Below are positions 1 to 10,815 of a stretch of DNA of 64,000 nucleotides, piece after piece; the first letter of the stretch is position 1; each line of letters starts with the position of its first letter. The notes beneath the pieces are model-generated. The model had not been told where the DNA came from. It saw nothing but the letters and a program-made list of their open reading frames with translations, and did not search any database. The translations under genes were made by a program, and so were the position numbers. Source of the DNA: Malachius bipustulatus (lineage: Eukaryota > Arthropoda > Insecta > Coleoptera > Melyridae); assembly GCA_910589415.1 (NCBI GenBank), contig OU342637.1, positions 25,395,162 through 25,459,161 of the forward strand, written 5' to 3'.

Positions 1-78
1 CAAATAAATAAAATAAAAGAAAGGGCACTTTCTTTAAAAAAAAATAAGTCGGGAATGAGTATTTTTTCAATATTGCGG
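1..78. other. AT-rich flank of the solo LTR
   Basis: Poly-A and AT-rich sequence before the LTR. The base string just before the LTR does not repeat after it, so no target-site duplication is visible. Confidence 0.4.
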
Positions 79-197
79 TGTAACGAAATCCAAGGCTTTC
101 GTTGGTAATTATTATTTATTTCATCATTAGAGGGGTTTATCAGGAGTGATACAGTTTTTTCGACAGTGATTAGCAGGTTATCTCCGCCAGCACCGGC

Positions 198-205
198 TAT
201 ATAAA
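198..205 (+). promoter_or_regulatory. TATA box of the solo LTR
   Basis: TATATAAA lies about 120 bp from the LTR start. With the polyadenylation signal downstream in the same LTR, it marks the U3 promoter. Confidence 0.6.
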
Positions 206-860
206 GAGAGCCAAATGAAGAGCTGACCAGAGGATCCGAGGTACTGACTCGAGAACCACTCTCTCTCCTTGTGAATTGAGCTCGGAGATCACCTGGGGCA
301 TGTATTGAGTGCACCCTATCCATTTACGTAGCCGGCTACAGTAGGTCGATGAAATGAGTCGAACCTCACTGTAACCCGGTATCGGCAGACCGACCAGAGT
401 GGAGTGAGCTCTGGCCGGCAAACCGATTCAGTATAGGGAATCAGTCGACGCTGCATTGAAGTACCGGCTGATCCCTTCAGTCCCTATCCGGCCTGTATTG
501 AGGGTCGGATTCAGTAACAGCCGTCCCGAGGTCATATTGAGGCATCGGGAACGGACTTTGTTTCAGGTAGCCTCGCCGCCGGAGAATATCCTCCTCGATT
601 TCTTTCCGGCGCGTGTTCCGGAGACTACAGCAACCGACACGCACTGTGCGACTGCGAGCGGGCGACTGGCGCTGAAGAGCCGGCCGCGAACCGTTCAAGA
701 GTGGCCGTAGGTAAACGGCCAATCAACATTAGTACGCGCCCCGACGCGGCTATCTACAACCAATTAGACGGGCTGTGGAGGACGAGAGCCGGCCCATAGG
801 ATACAGTGGTTATCAATATTAGCGTAACAAATATAGTTATGTGTAAATAGAATACTTGTA

Positions 861-866
861 AATAAA
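861..866 (+). terminator. AATAAA polyadenylation signal of the solo LTR
   Basis: AATAAA followed by a GT/T-rich stretch about 75 bp before the LTR end, the normal place for the R-region polyadenylation signal. Confidence 0.6.
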
Positions 867-942
867 GGTTTGTAATTTTTAATTGACTTGTCGCGGGTAC
901 AAAGCGGGAACTCATCTCTACCTAACAGAAAATCCCGTTACA

Positions 943-3900
943 GCATAAACCAAGGATCAGAAATTTATGAGGAAGGTATATCTGAGAAATATATCACGCG
1001 AAAGTTCTGCAGGTATGGAGAAGAGTGAATACTCATAAAAGAATATTTTAAGACATATCTCCTATTGATTGCAAAATACTTCAACTCAACAACAGTCTAT
1101 TGAGTTCCTGATAAAAGTAGAGTTTGACACAAGAACTAGAACATTTTATCGCATATTGCATTCACCTTTAACTGACAGTTTACCCGTCATATCCCGAATG
1201 CAAATATCAACCTAAATGTAATGCTCATGTTTAGACTGAAATCCCGAACGGGAACTGAAACTTCTAGACGGCATGTCAACGTTAGTCATCTTCACTTCCT
1301 ATGTCCACACAAACCTTGTTTCGGTGTAAACGTACATTCATACAACATACAACACCATCAGCAGCAGTAGCACTCTGTCTAGTCCGATGCCAGACACGGG
1401 ACCCGGGAGTGACAATCCACCTAACAGCGCAAACAGGATGCAAAGTTAATGTTAACTAGTGTCGCAAACAGCGTAGACTCTGACACCTCCAAAACGGGGA
1501 GTTGCTGGCGGATCGTTTACATGACGCCGTTAATCCCCCAGGTCTTAGCCGGAGTTCTGTTTATGTAACGCGTTAATGACCCACCGGCCATTGCGGAAGT
1601 TGTAATTTGATTACTGTAATTAACATCGTGAGATTGTTTGTCTTCGTAAATGCCCATTTTATATAACAGTGAGTGTCAAGTTGGTCTATTGGAGTGTTTT
1701 GTAGAAAAACAGAGCTAAGAGTAGAATTACAATCCATTTTAAATCACCTCCAAGATTTCAGAGAGACATTTTTCTATACACTTCTACGAAATCATATCTC
1801 TAGAGGAAAAGATTCTTGAAGTTTAAGCGACCATTTCTTTGTTTTTCTTTTTTTTTTGTCAAGTCCAGGTTTCAGCGTTCGATGCCTGGTCTGAAGTTGT
1901 GATGATGTCGACATTATTTAATTTGACAAGTCGCTGGAAGGATTTTCTTGAATTTGTTGTGGAATGAAAAAGTTTCCACTCGAAGTCTGATAGAAAATCG
2001 TTCTACCTAAATTTAATTTCGCCGCCATTGCAAACTTCAAAAGGGTTAAAAGAAAGGTGGTTGAAGGTTATTTATCGGAATGCTAGTTTCTTTATTCGAT
2101 TTGCTGTAGTCTTGAGGTAAACTAATTTCATGGAGCGTCCGAGTTTTATCACTTTTATCCAATATTCCCTGTAGGTGTTTTATTCCGTTATTGCCACAGT
2201 GTGCACTCTTTATTGCGACCTTTCAAAACTCAATTTCGCAAAGAATAAATCTGATCGATAATGTAACGGTGTGTACATTTTTCCTAGCGGATAAGACAAA
2301 AAGATTTAAAGGTCGACAATTTCCGGGCTTTCAGCGTCGCGATTCAAGTATTGACCTGGACCGTTTTCGTCAGGTTTATGGTTCTGTTGCAATTAGATTA
2401 ATTCTTGGAAGGGCACCAACTCGCTGACTCGGAAAACTCATTTTTCAATAAATTGGACGATATCGGCGTTCAAAAGAAATCCCGATACGGATTCCTCTAG
2501 CCGACTGAATACCATTATTCTACAAGAAATAAATATTTTATAAGAAGAATCTTTTTTTAGCTTTCACTCATCCAACTTATAAATATAGAAAGGATAAAGT
2601 ACTTTACTTTCCTTATATCACCAACTAAACTGTCTGGAAAATTTCTCAGCGAGTTTTTAAAACTCGCTTCTGTGCTTTGTTCGAAACCCTTGAGATGTAA
2701 CATTTCAGGAGGTAAAATTATGTCTAGTAACGGGCAAAAGAAATGATAATTGTAGTAATTATTAGAAAGGTTTAGCAACGTCTGTTTGTCTGTCTGCACA
2801 AATTGCACAAATCTTACACTCGTTTATAACGTATAGAGGTAAACATTTAAGATCTCCAGTCAATTCCTCATTTTCTATTCAGAAATATCCTAGATAGGCA
2901 TATTTCTTTATTCTAATCAAAGAATGGTACAAGCAACGCCATCTGTTTTTGAATAGGCCTACTAGTAGCAAGAAATATAAAAGATAGAGTAATATTTCGT
3001 TAGAGCAATATTGCCCGTGTATAATCCGGCGTATACCTATATTATGAAATCCCGTTCCTGATTCGCCAAGATAAAGTCCGCAATGTTATCTTCCCTCGAC
3101 CAATAATCAAGCTGGATGAGTAAACCACTTTTCTTATAAATGTTTAAAGATCTGTTATAGTTCTTTTGGTACTGCCTCTAGTTTTTTGTCACGGTAAACT
3201 TCCGTTGTGTTAAGAAGCGAAAAATCTTAACCTACCCAACAACTTGTATCTAATAATATTAAGTCGATCCTTCGAGCTTCCTTCTGGGGTCTCTAAATGC
3301 CCAGCACGCTTACACGTTGAATTTAAAACTAACTTTTTGATCTAAACATAGCTCAAAACTGGATAACAATGCAATACTAACTCGTTTTCTTGCCTGTCTG
3401 TTTGTCTGCTCGGAAAAAAGTTTAATATGCCACCAGGACCAATGAGCGCTTGAGCGGAGTCAGTTACACGCAAGGTAAGAAAATATCCACAAGACAGCGC
3501 CAAGTACAGCGGTGAGAGGGGTGCTACAGCCTGATCGTAAAATTCCACACAACTAAAAAGCAAAAATAATGTTTCAAGCGCATTTAGAAAGTGACCCAAA
3601 AATTTTAGATACATTTTTTCCTTTGCTGCTTATTCGAAAGAGTCTTAAACCTTAAACCTGAATTTTCACATTGTCCAAATTTCCCCCATTCGCTGCCGTC
3701 TTGAATTCTGTTTTTTTTTCAACGACTCATATCTCGCGTTCTAATTACCCTACAGCAATCGTTCTGGGGTTGTTGGACTTGTCAGGATTCACTTTTCAAT
3801 TAAATCTATATGAAGTAAAACTCCCCCCTGTATTAGTAAAAAGTTATGAGCATCCAAAGTTAAATGACTTTGCCAAAAGATCTTACGCCCGGTTTCCAAT

Positions 3901-5739
3901 GCATCTTAAACTCTCATCGACGGTTTACCAATATTTAGAAAAAAAAAATCATCTCGATTAGTTGATTTCTCACCCGCCAATTCTCTCACGCGCAACACGT
4001 TCGCGGTTCGCGCTGCATTTCTCGCTTTTGTAGCTAATACAACGCAAATTAATTAAGACCAGTCATATTCGTTAAATCTGTGCTAAGGACATGCGTTTTA
4101 TTTTAATTTTGGTGTATTCAGGTATATTTTAAAAGTGTTAAGGATAGAAAAAAATTATTCAAGAAATTTCTAGTAAGATTTTTTATTTTCCCCAACCTTC
4201 TCTCATTTTTTTCCACACCACTTTTTCCTGTATTCGTTCTCGTTCTTGTAGGTTTAGAATAGGGTGTTTGGAGTGGCTTCCTTAAGCCAATTTACTGGGG
4301 ATGGAACATTAAAAGAGTCTTCATACAAAATAACCTCAAAATATAACAGAAAAATAATCTCTGAAAGGTTTAAGAGCTAATTTGGCCAAATTTATGTTAC
4401 TGTATTCTGTTTCTTTCATAGCCATACAGAACTAAAACATAAATCTACGAACTCCCTGACGATAAATTTCAAAAAAGGAGCAACAAAAGAGTAACGGGAG
4501 TGAATCAAGGGAAGCCAGGTCATACTGACAGATAAACTCGGGAGTGGAAATTAATTTAGCCATGTAATCCTGCGGTAAAAGGGGTATAATTCAAGTTGTA
4601 ACATTTACATACGGACAAGACAGCGTCGTAATAAGTGTTAAGCCAGTAAAAACGTGCGGACCCTCGTCCGTTCCAGAGGCCCGCCTGACCCCTGTCCGAG
4701 TTCCGCATACTTCCACTGGAATTCCAGGACCGTAACGTGGGATTCAATGAGGAAGGAGGGTCGGTCATTCTGTTGCGCCGGCTGGGTGGCTGGCCCCCGA
4801 CCGCACGGTGTCACCATGCGTCTGTGATGAGGGTGCTGACCAGGAATGGTAGTCGGGAATGTTTGGATAGTTATGTAGTATTGTTTTCTTGGGTTAACTC
4901 GCCGATGAGGGACTGGGAAATCTGAACTTTCGCAATTTGTAAATGATTTGAAGGTGGCAAACTAAGTGGCCGACATGGAAATCAGTGTTCACGGCTCTCA
5001 GCACTTGCGTAGGTACTTAGTAGTTCCACTGAGAGAATTGATGGATGGATAGAAGTCGTGGAAGATATTTTTTTAAAGGGAGAGAATTAAAAAAAGTTAT
5101 ATTTTTCCTGGAATTGTTACTTAAACTCTCATTCCCCTCTATTTCTGGAAGCAGAATGTTGCAATTTTGAAAAAAATTGGTGATGTTTCTGTTTGCAATA
5201 AAAATTCGGAGGGGGGGGGGGACTTTAAAATCATAAATTTTAGATAGGGACTCCTTCTTACAAGAAGAGCAATTTCCCATGTATCGCAATTATCCCCTCC
5301 CATTCCTAGATAATGGTGGGAGTGGTGGAATCGAGTTTGGTGCGTATTCGTTGATATATTTCAATGGCTTCAGATTAAATGAAACTTCGTACTTAAGTGA
5401 ATGGAAATGTTGCCAAATAAGTGTCAATGCTCTGTGCGCTGGTCCAACACAACTAACAAACTTTTGGCATTTCTGTTTTTTTTATTTTAAATGAGACGAA
5501 AGCCAAAATTAGTCATTCTTCGAATCATATCAGACATATTAAAACAAGAATTAACTTCCAAACTTCCTGAAGCAATTTTCTGGCACTATACAACAGATTC
5601 GAGAATGAAAATTTCGTCAACTTTGAAATGTCAATACCTCCTCGTTCCCCATGAAGTAACCCTTGCGAACATCCAATGTTTAATCAGGTTGATGTCGCTA
5701 TTAAGACAGGACAGGAATCACAGCCACTAAGCGATCGGT
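943..5739. other. Unique AT-rich non-coding DNA
   Basis: No gene, RNA or transposon protein was recognised on either strand. Open frames here have random-looking composition. A GC-richer patch lies at about 4640-4860, and an uninterrupted run of 11 G is at 5211-5221. Confidence 0.5.
5211..5221 (+). repeat. Poly-G tract (11 G)
   Basis: Eleven consecutive G in an AT-rich setting. It is a simple homopolymer and a likely length-variable site. Confidence 0.8.
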
Positions 5740-5952
5740 AAACTTGAATTAGTGCCCCCATCTTGCCGGGGCGGCCATTAACCGCACAGAGGGTTACGCA
5801 AAACAAACAACGAGACCCCCGGCATTGTCACTCCTGCTGGGGATAAGAGGGTTAGTTGCTGGGACATGTCAAAAAGTGGGGCACACACGTCCCGCCGTCT
5901 AATGCCATTAACTATAAGAAATCACTTACGAGATTAATTCAGGGCAACTCAC

Positions 5953-5987
5953 CGTCACCATTCGCCGTCCACGCCGATCTGCGTTAG
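5953..5987 (-). CDS. Candidate micro-exon with strong splice signals (35 nt)
   Basis: On the minus strand a pyrimidine-rich acceptor (TTTTTCTTTCAG) is followed by 35 nt of GC-rich sequence and then a strong donor (ACG then GTGAGT). One frame reads LTQIGVDGEW, with mostly G or C at third positions, and meets TGA just before the strong donor. Another frame, entered with two leftover bases, reads NADRRGRRMVT through to the donor. An alternative donor (GAATG then GTGACG) would avoid the TGA in the first frame. The block sits at the edge of a GC-richer stretch (about 5740-5960). No protein was recognised, no neighbouring exon was found, and a 35-nt exon can arise by chance. I infer that the window could lie inside a long intron of a minus-strand gene. 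Confidence 0.3.
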
Positions 5988-5989
5988 CT

Positions 5990-8900
5990 GAAAGAAAAAT
6001 TGTGACTGAAAATTCCTGAAAAGCCTGGATTCAAGTCGCACTGATTTCACCGGTTTATTTATGGAGATACTGAGGTTTTCTGGAGATTTATAATAAAGTA
6101 TGAGACAAAGAAAAAAGGCTTTGATGTCGGGAATGATACTCCTCTTGAACGAGACTGGTAAAATAAAATGGAAAGGGACGGCAGTCTCTTTTGGCAAAGA
6201 GTCGAGAAGTTAGTGGTGGTTCGGAATTAACTTAAAAATATTGGAAATAAGACAATAAGAGAAAATACTAATTGTTTCTAAAGCTCCAGAATGATTTTCT
6301 CAAGATAGAGCGTTTCAAAATTTCTACCAATTGACTACTATATAAAGTAATGGATTATTATTAAAACCGATATCGCGTCCATCTTTACGGTACAGTGGTG
6401 GCGTTTTTCCGTGTCGAATGTAATTAAGGGGGGGCGTCAACTGGATGGTCCCCACATTGTCTCTCCCATCGCGTAGTCGGCGCCGACAAAAACAGCCAAC
6501 AATGATTCCGAAACGCTAACGACCTGTTACATTATTCATATCGGGGCACTTAACTAAATTCACTTCACGCATATTGTATATCGGGCCTAATATTTTCACG
6601 GATTACGCCTGTTTTTGTCCCTCTTTATGACCACTGCACTCGGATGTTGCTATGGACGGGATGAATTTGTACGTCGATGAGGGGAGATCAGCGAGAGCTT
6701 TGGGAGACAATAGATAGCGAGCATATTGGGATTTGGTTATAGGAGCAGTTACTTTTACCATTTCCTCTGATGATTTCCAGAATGGAATAGCTGTACTCTA
6801 TAAGCTTGGAACAATAGCGACATTGTTTCGCGATTTCATGTTGTATGGGGTACTTTTATTACTTAGGTATCAGTAATTTCTATGAAATTTGCAATTCATA
6901 GTAATTTCAAGCCCGATAGCTACGATCGGAGAGCATTTAATTTATTCATTTTCATTTAACTGGAATGGTTATTAAAATCTCGTTAGGATTGACGATTAAA
7001 AGGTCTTCGATGATTTTATATTTTTATAAGAAATCTATTAAAGGAGAAAATGTCATTCACACAAGAGCTACGTGAGATTCCCCACCAGGGTATCAGTTTA
7101 ACAATCCCCGAGGTCGGGCTGGATGAAGATCAATACCGCATTACAGGCGATCAATACTCGTCCATACTGGTTGTGGATTTTGTTTTGCAAATCTAGTCCA
7201 TTGAGTCAGTACCTACAGTGGGCTAGACGGAGGGATACCGAGACACGCTGAATCGGAATAATTGGGCCAATGGTGTGATTCAGTACTTCACTCCGAGCTC
7301 TCGTTATTAGAGTCCGCTAGCATATCAAACGGGATCGAAGAAAAGGAGTTAATTCCAGCCCGTTCGCTCTTCGCAAATTGAATCTCTGTCAATTTAAAAA
7401 GAGTTTCGTTTTTAAAATGATATGGTATAAAGGGGAATCAATTATTTCGCTTCTTGTTTGATTCTTCTTGATTCATTTGACGCGAGAGATTAGTTAAAGT
7501 GGAGGAGAGAAGGGCTATTCAGGTTAGACCTTCTTAAGAACCTAAGAACATCCAACTTGTTCCTTTTGTGATCATGTAAATGATTAGAATCAGCAGCTAA
7601 AAACTTCGCCGACCACTCAGTGAAGGTATTTTTTCTTTTAGCGATTGGATTATTAGCGTAATTGTTAGGTTCAGGGTAGGGGACAAATCAAAATATCTGG
7701 TGTCTGGGACCCTCCCTTCTCCAGTATAAAGGACCGGATGTGAGCATTGAATATATTTTTTTGCTTTGCTTGATATAATAGTGCCGCAATAGTAACAAAA
7801 AAAATAATAAACTTGGATCTTTTACTACGAGTATCTTAGAAATATTGACCTTTTCCAGTCTAAGTACTACCCTCCATTTTAATGCAACCCTCAAGTATTG
7901 ATTTTATCCATAAATACTGTAATGCAGCAGGAAACTATAAACACGACACGGAGGGGTGTTGAAAACATGAAAACCTAGTTATATATTTTCTCAGTTAAAA
8001 GGCGAACATAAATCTCAGACATCAGGTAGGTATGTCTTGATATATTACTGTCAGATTTATTACTCTTTAATGGACAAGCCTTGTTATATATCTAAGTATA
8101 TATCTTGAAGGTTTAAATCCCCAGGGCTTGCGTCTACCTTTACGCTCTTAAGAACTTTAAATTTTTATGTGGAATCGAAAAATATTTTCTCAGAGCATCT
8201 TGTTCGATGCCGATATGTCTTTATAATATTCTGGCAACTTCCTCGCTTTCAACTTATCGACTGTGTTGAGTTGAGACTCGCTCTTAGCTTCTAACAGTAA
8301 TGCCTGAGAAAAAGATGTGGAAAACAAAAAATCGTTTGATTTGTTGACGACGAATATTATTTGACATATTTTCAACGTAATACCCGAGGAACCGAGAGGA
8401 TCTTTCGATAGGGACGATTTTCTCCGAGCAAACGAAGAAATTAATAGAAGTGGTTTGGAGCTAAGCACCGGCGAAGAATCCTCGAATCATCAGATACAGT
8501 AAAACGGCAGCTTAAATGATGGTAATTTAATCGACCAATTAAAACTTGATGGCTTCTTTTCAAGGGGTACTTGAAATCGATACCGACCTGGAATAGAAAT
8601 TAATAATTTCTCTAATGATCGTTACGTCCTTCCAGTGATTGCTTTTGTTCATTTTTTTACGCTACACGACGACCTCGAGATTGGCTTGATTTAAAACTGG
8701 AAACTTCGGGCACATTTTAGAATGATTGGATGGCATCGTTTTACTCGAGAACGTGAAATTCTACACGCCAAACTCATCATCGTTTGGGATAAGGATTAAG
8801 TTTAGCTTTTTAAATGATGATATAAAGGGGGACGAATTAGCGGTGAGGGATTAATATAGCCTAAAATCCTATTACGTTTCGGGAACCGCCATTTGATTCC

Positions 8901-9726
8901 AAGTTATTACTGATAAAACTAATAATATACCTTTTAGCTCCTTTAAAGGCTCCTTAATTATTTTTTAATTGCAATAAAGACAGTTCAGGGTTGACTTGGG
9001 TTTTAGTTAACAATACCGATAACAACTAAAGTCACGGACCGTTTTGACCGTGAAAAAAATCATTTTTTCCTCAACATCTCGTTAAAATACACGCGTGTGG
9101 AAACAAGAGTGTTTCCGGCAAGTAATTATCTTTACTTGACTTTCCGGCAGTGACCAGCCTCAACACCAACCGTCGTGTGCCAATTTAAATCCCACAAGAC
9201 GCATATATCTCCGTTTCGGCAACCCTATCTACAATCATTCACTCCATCCCCAAATAAGTAATAGAGAAACAACAGATTGTCAAAGAAAAATTATCTTTTC
9301 AAATTTGCTACCTTCATCTCTTCCTTCTCTTGGCCCACACAGTTGGGCCCTGCTAGTTTATTTGTTTCTCACGCCACCCCACATAACATCGTGTCTAATC
9401 TTATCCCTAAACTTATCTCTAAGCTTACCCCTCCCTTTCGTCTGATTTAGGAACCCTTTATGACTATCTGTTATATTGCTCAAACTGGTTCCAAATGCTA
9501 GCCAGACGGAAAGTAAAAACTTACTCAGAAAACGGTTCAATTTGTGGTTCCCCGGACAGATAAAGTGGCGATGGGCCTTTCCACATACAACCCAAGTTCA
9601 AGAGCCCGTTTCGTCTAAGAACCTAAGAAAGTTCTTCGTGGTTCTCAAACCTCTGGAACAGTTTTATCATCACAGATACTCTGAAACCGTTGACTTAAAC
9701 GATGATGAAAGCTTATCGTTGTAATG
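5990..9726. other. Unique AT-rich non-coding DNA
   Basis: No recognisable gene or transposon protein. Short GC-richer islands occur (for example 6420-6500 and 7080-7330) between long AT-rich runs. Confidence 0.45.
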
Positions 9727-9800
9727 CCAGTACCAGTCTTAATTCTGACCTGTCAGCTCTGTCAGAACATCACTTTTCTGATCGTCAGAAGTCTTAAAAC
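9727..9800 (+). repeat. CTGTCAGAA-rich direct repeat, copy 1
   Basis: A CT-rich block with repeated CTGTCAG words and GATCGTCAGAAGTCTT. A related block is at 10625-10815 (GATCGTTAGAAGTCTT), so the two flank the hairpin at 10061-10371 in direct orientation. Confidence 0.45.
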
Positions 9801-10060
9801 AACGCCAGAATTCACGAAACACAAATTAACGACTCTGTATCATAGGACCAGTTCCCGCTTCTTACGGTAAAATGTTATCAACGCCGTAGGCGAATCAGAC
9901 TTCCACCCACTTTGTTTTCAAAGGTTCGAGCTGCGATACATGTTAACAAGTAGCAGAAAAAAGAAACAGCCACGCAGAAAACTACAAATTGTTATAGTAG
10001 AAGTCTGTTATACTAAGAACTGCTTGCACTGTAAAATGCATGATGTTTTGAACCACAAGC

Positions 10061-10371
10061 AGATATAGTTAGGGGGTTCTGGCCCAAGGTCAAGGTCAGG
10101 ATAGAATCCGCACATGTAATCGTTAAGACCAAGTCATTTCAAGGCCAAACTATATGATCTAACCTGACGTAAATATTTTTTTAAAGGTCAAAAATGATCT
10201 CTGGTTGAATAAATAGATTTACTTGCGGATTCTGGGGCGACCTTGAATTTTTGACCTTGAAATTTACGTCAAGGTAAAATGTTTGACCGTGAAAAGACTT
10301 GGCCTTGAAGATCTATATGGAACAGGCTCTGATACGGCCTTGACCTTGGGCCAGGCCCCCTAGCTCTATCT
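10061..10371. repeat. Long inverted repeat (foldback/MITE-like) with FTZ-F1-type sites
   Basis: The left end (AGATATAGTTAGGGGG, then a GGCCCAAGGTCAAGG block) matches the reverse complement of the right end (AGATAGAGCTAGGGGG, then the same block). The pairing continues inward through GACGTAAAT and AAGGTCAAAAAT, so the arms are about 140 bp each with the centre near 10216. The arms are imperfect, as in an aged element. At least eight copies of AAGGTCA/TGACCTT or AAGGCCA-type words occur, resembling the nuclear-receptor monomer site TCAAGGTCA (FTZ-F1/SF-1 class). No coding capacity. No clear target duplication was found. Confidence 0.7.
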
Positions 10372-10624
10372 ACTACCACAGATTGCAACTCTTTGAAGAC
10401 TAGTAGTAACTCAAAGAAACATCTACTACCGACCGAGGATTGCAAGATGACGGCTGCAACTTCAAGAACATTCCCTCGAAATACAGTAAATGCCGGGGTA
10501 GTGTAGCGTCATGTCGAGGCTTTGATGCTGAAAACTTGGCAAGGCTAAAGCTCAATGGAACATTCCACGGATTTCAGCCATTTAATTGCACCAGTTCTCC
10601 ACATCAAATCGCAGAGGACCACTG

Positions 10625-10815
10625 TTGCGATCGTTAGAAGTCTTAATTCTGATCTGTAGCAGTCTTCTCTGTCAGGATCATCTTCTGTCAGAAACATTGC
10701 ATCTGATCTGTTCTGTCTCTTCTCTGGAAGAAAATCTTTTTTTATCCCGTCTCAATTCTGAAGTGTCTTCTGGGAGAACTTGTCTGCTCTGTCAGAAAGT
10801 CACCCCTGTGATCCA
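10625..10815 (+). repeat. CTGTCAGAA-rich direct repeat, copy 2
   Basis: CT-rich sequence with several CTGTCAG(A/G) words and GTCTTAATTCTGA, matching the block at 9727-9800. A 168-codon open frame that runs through this block (10586-11092) is serine/leucine-rich because of the CT-rich repeats, and is probably not a gene. Confidence 0.45.

Larger units (their letters stand above)
79..942 (+). mobile_element. Solo LTR of an LTR retrotransposon
   Basis: The 864-bp block begins TGTAACG and ends CGTTACA, a perfect 7-bp terminal inverted repeat with the TG...CA ends expected of LTRs. It holds a TATA box (TATATAAA, 198-205) and an AATAAA signal (861-866) in the right order for a U3-R-U5 structure in plus orientation. 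It is clearly GC-richer than its surroundings between about 180 and 800. No primer-binding site, gag/pol or second LTR follows, so this is best read as a solo LTR left by recombination between two LTRs. The flanks (GCGG before, GCAT after) do not form a clear target duplication. The family (gypsy or BEL) cannot be told from the LTR alone. The short open frames inside it are not believable genes. Confidence 0.8.

Noticed and set aside
4638..4966. Stop-free minus-strand stretch of about 108 codons
   Set aside because: It has no early ATG, no convincing acceptor and no recognisable domain. Such a length in GC-richer DNA is within chance.
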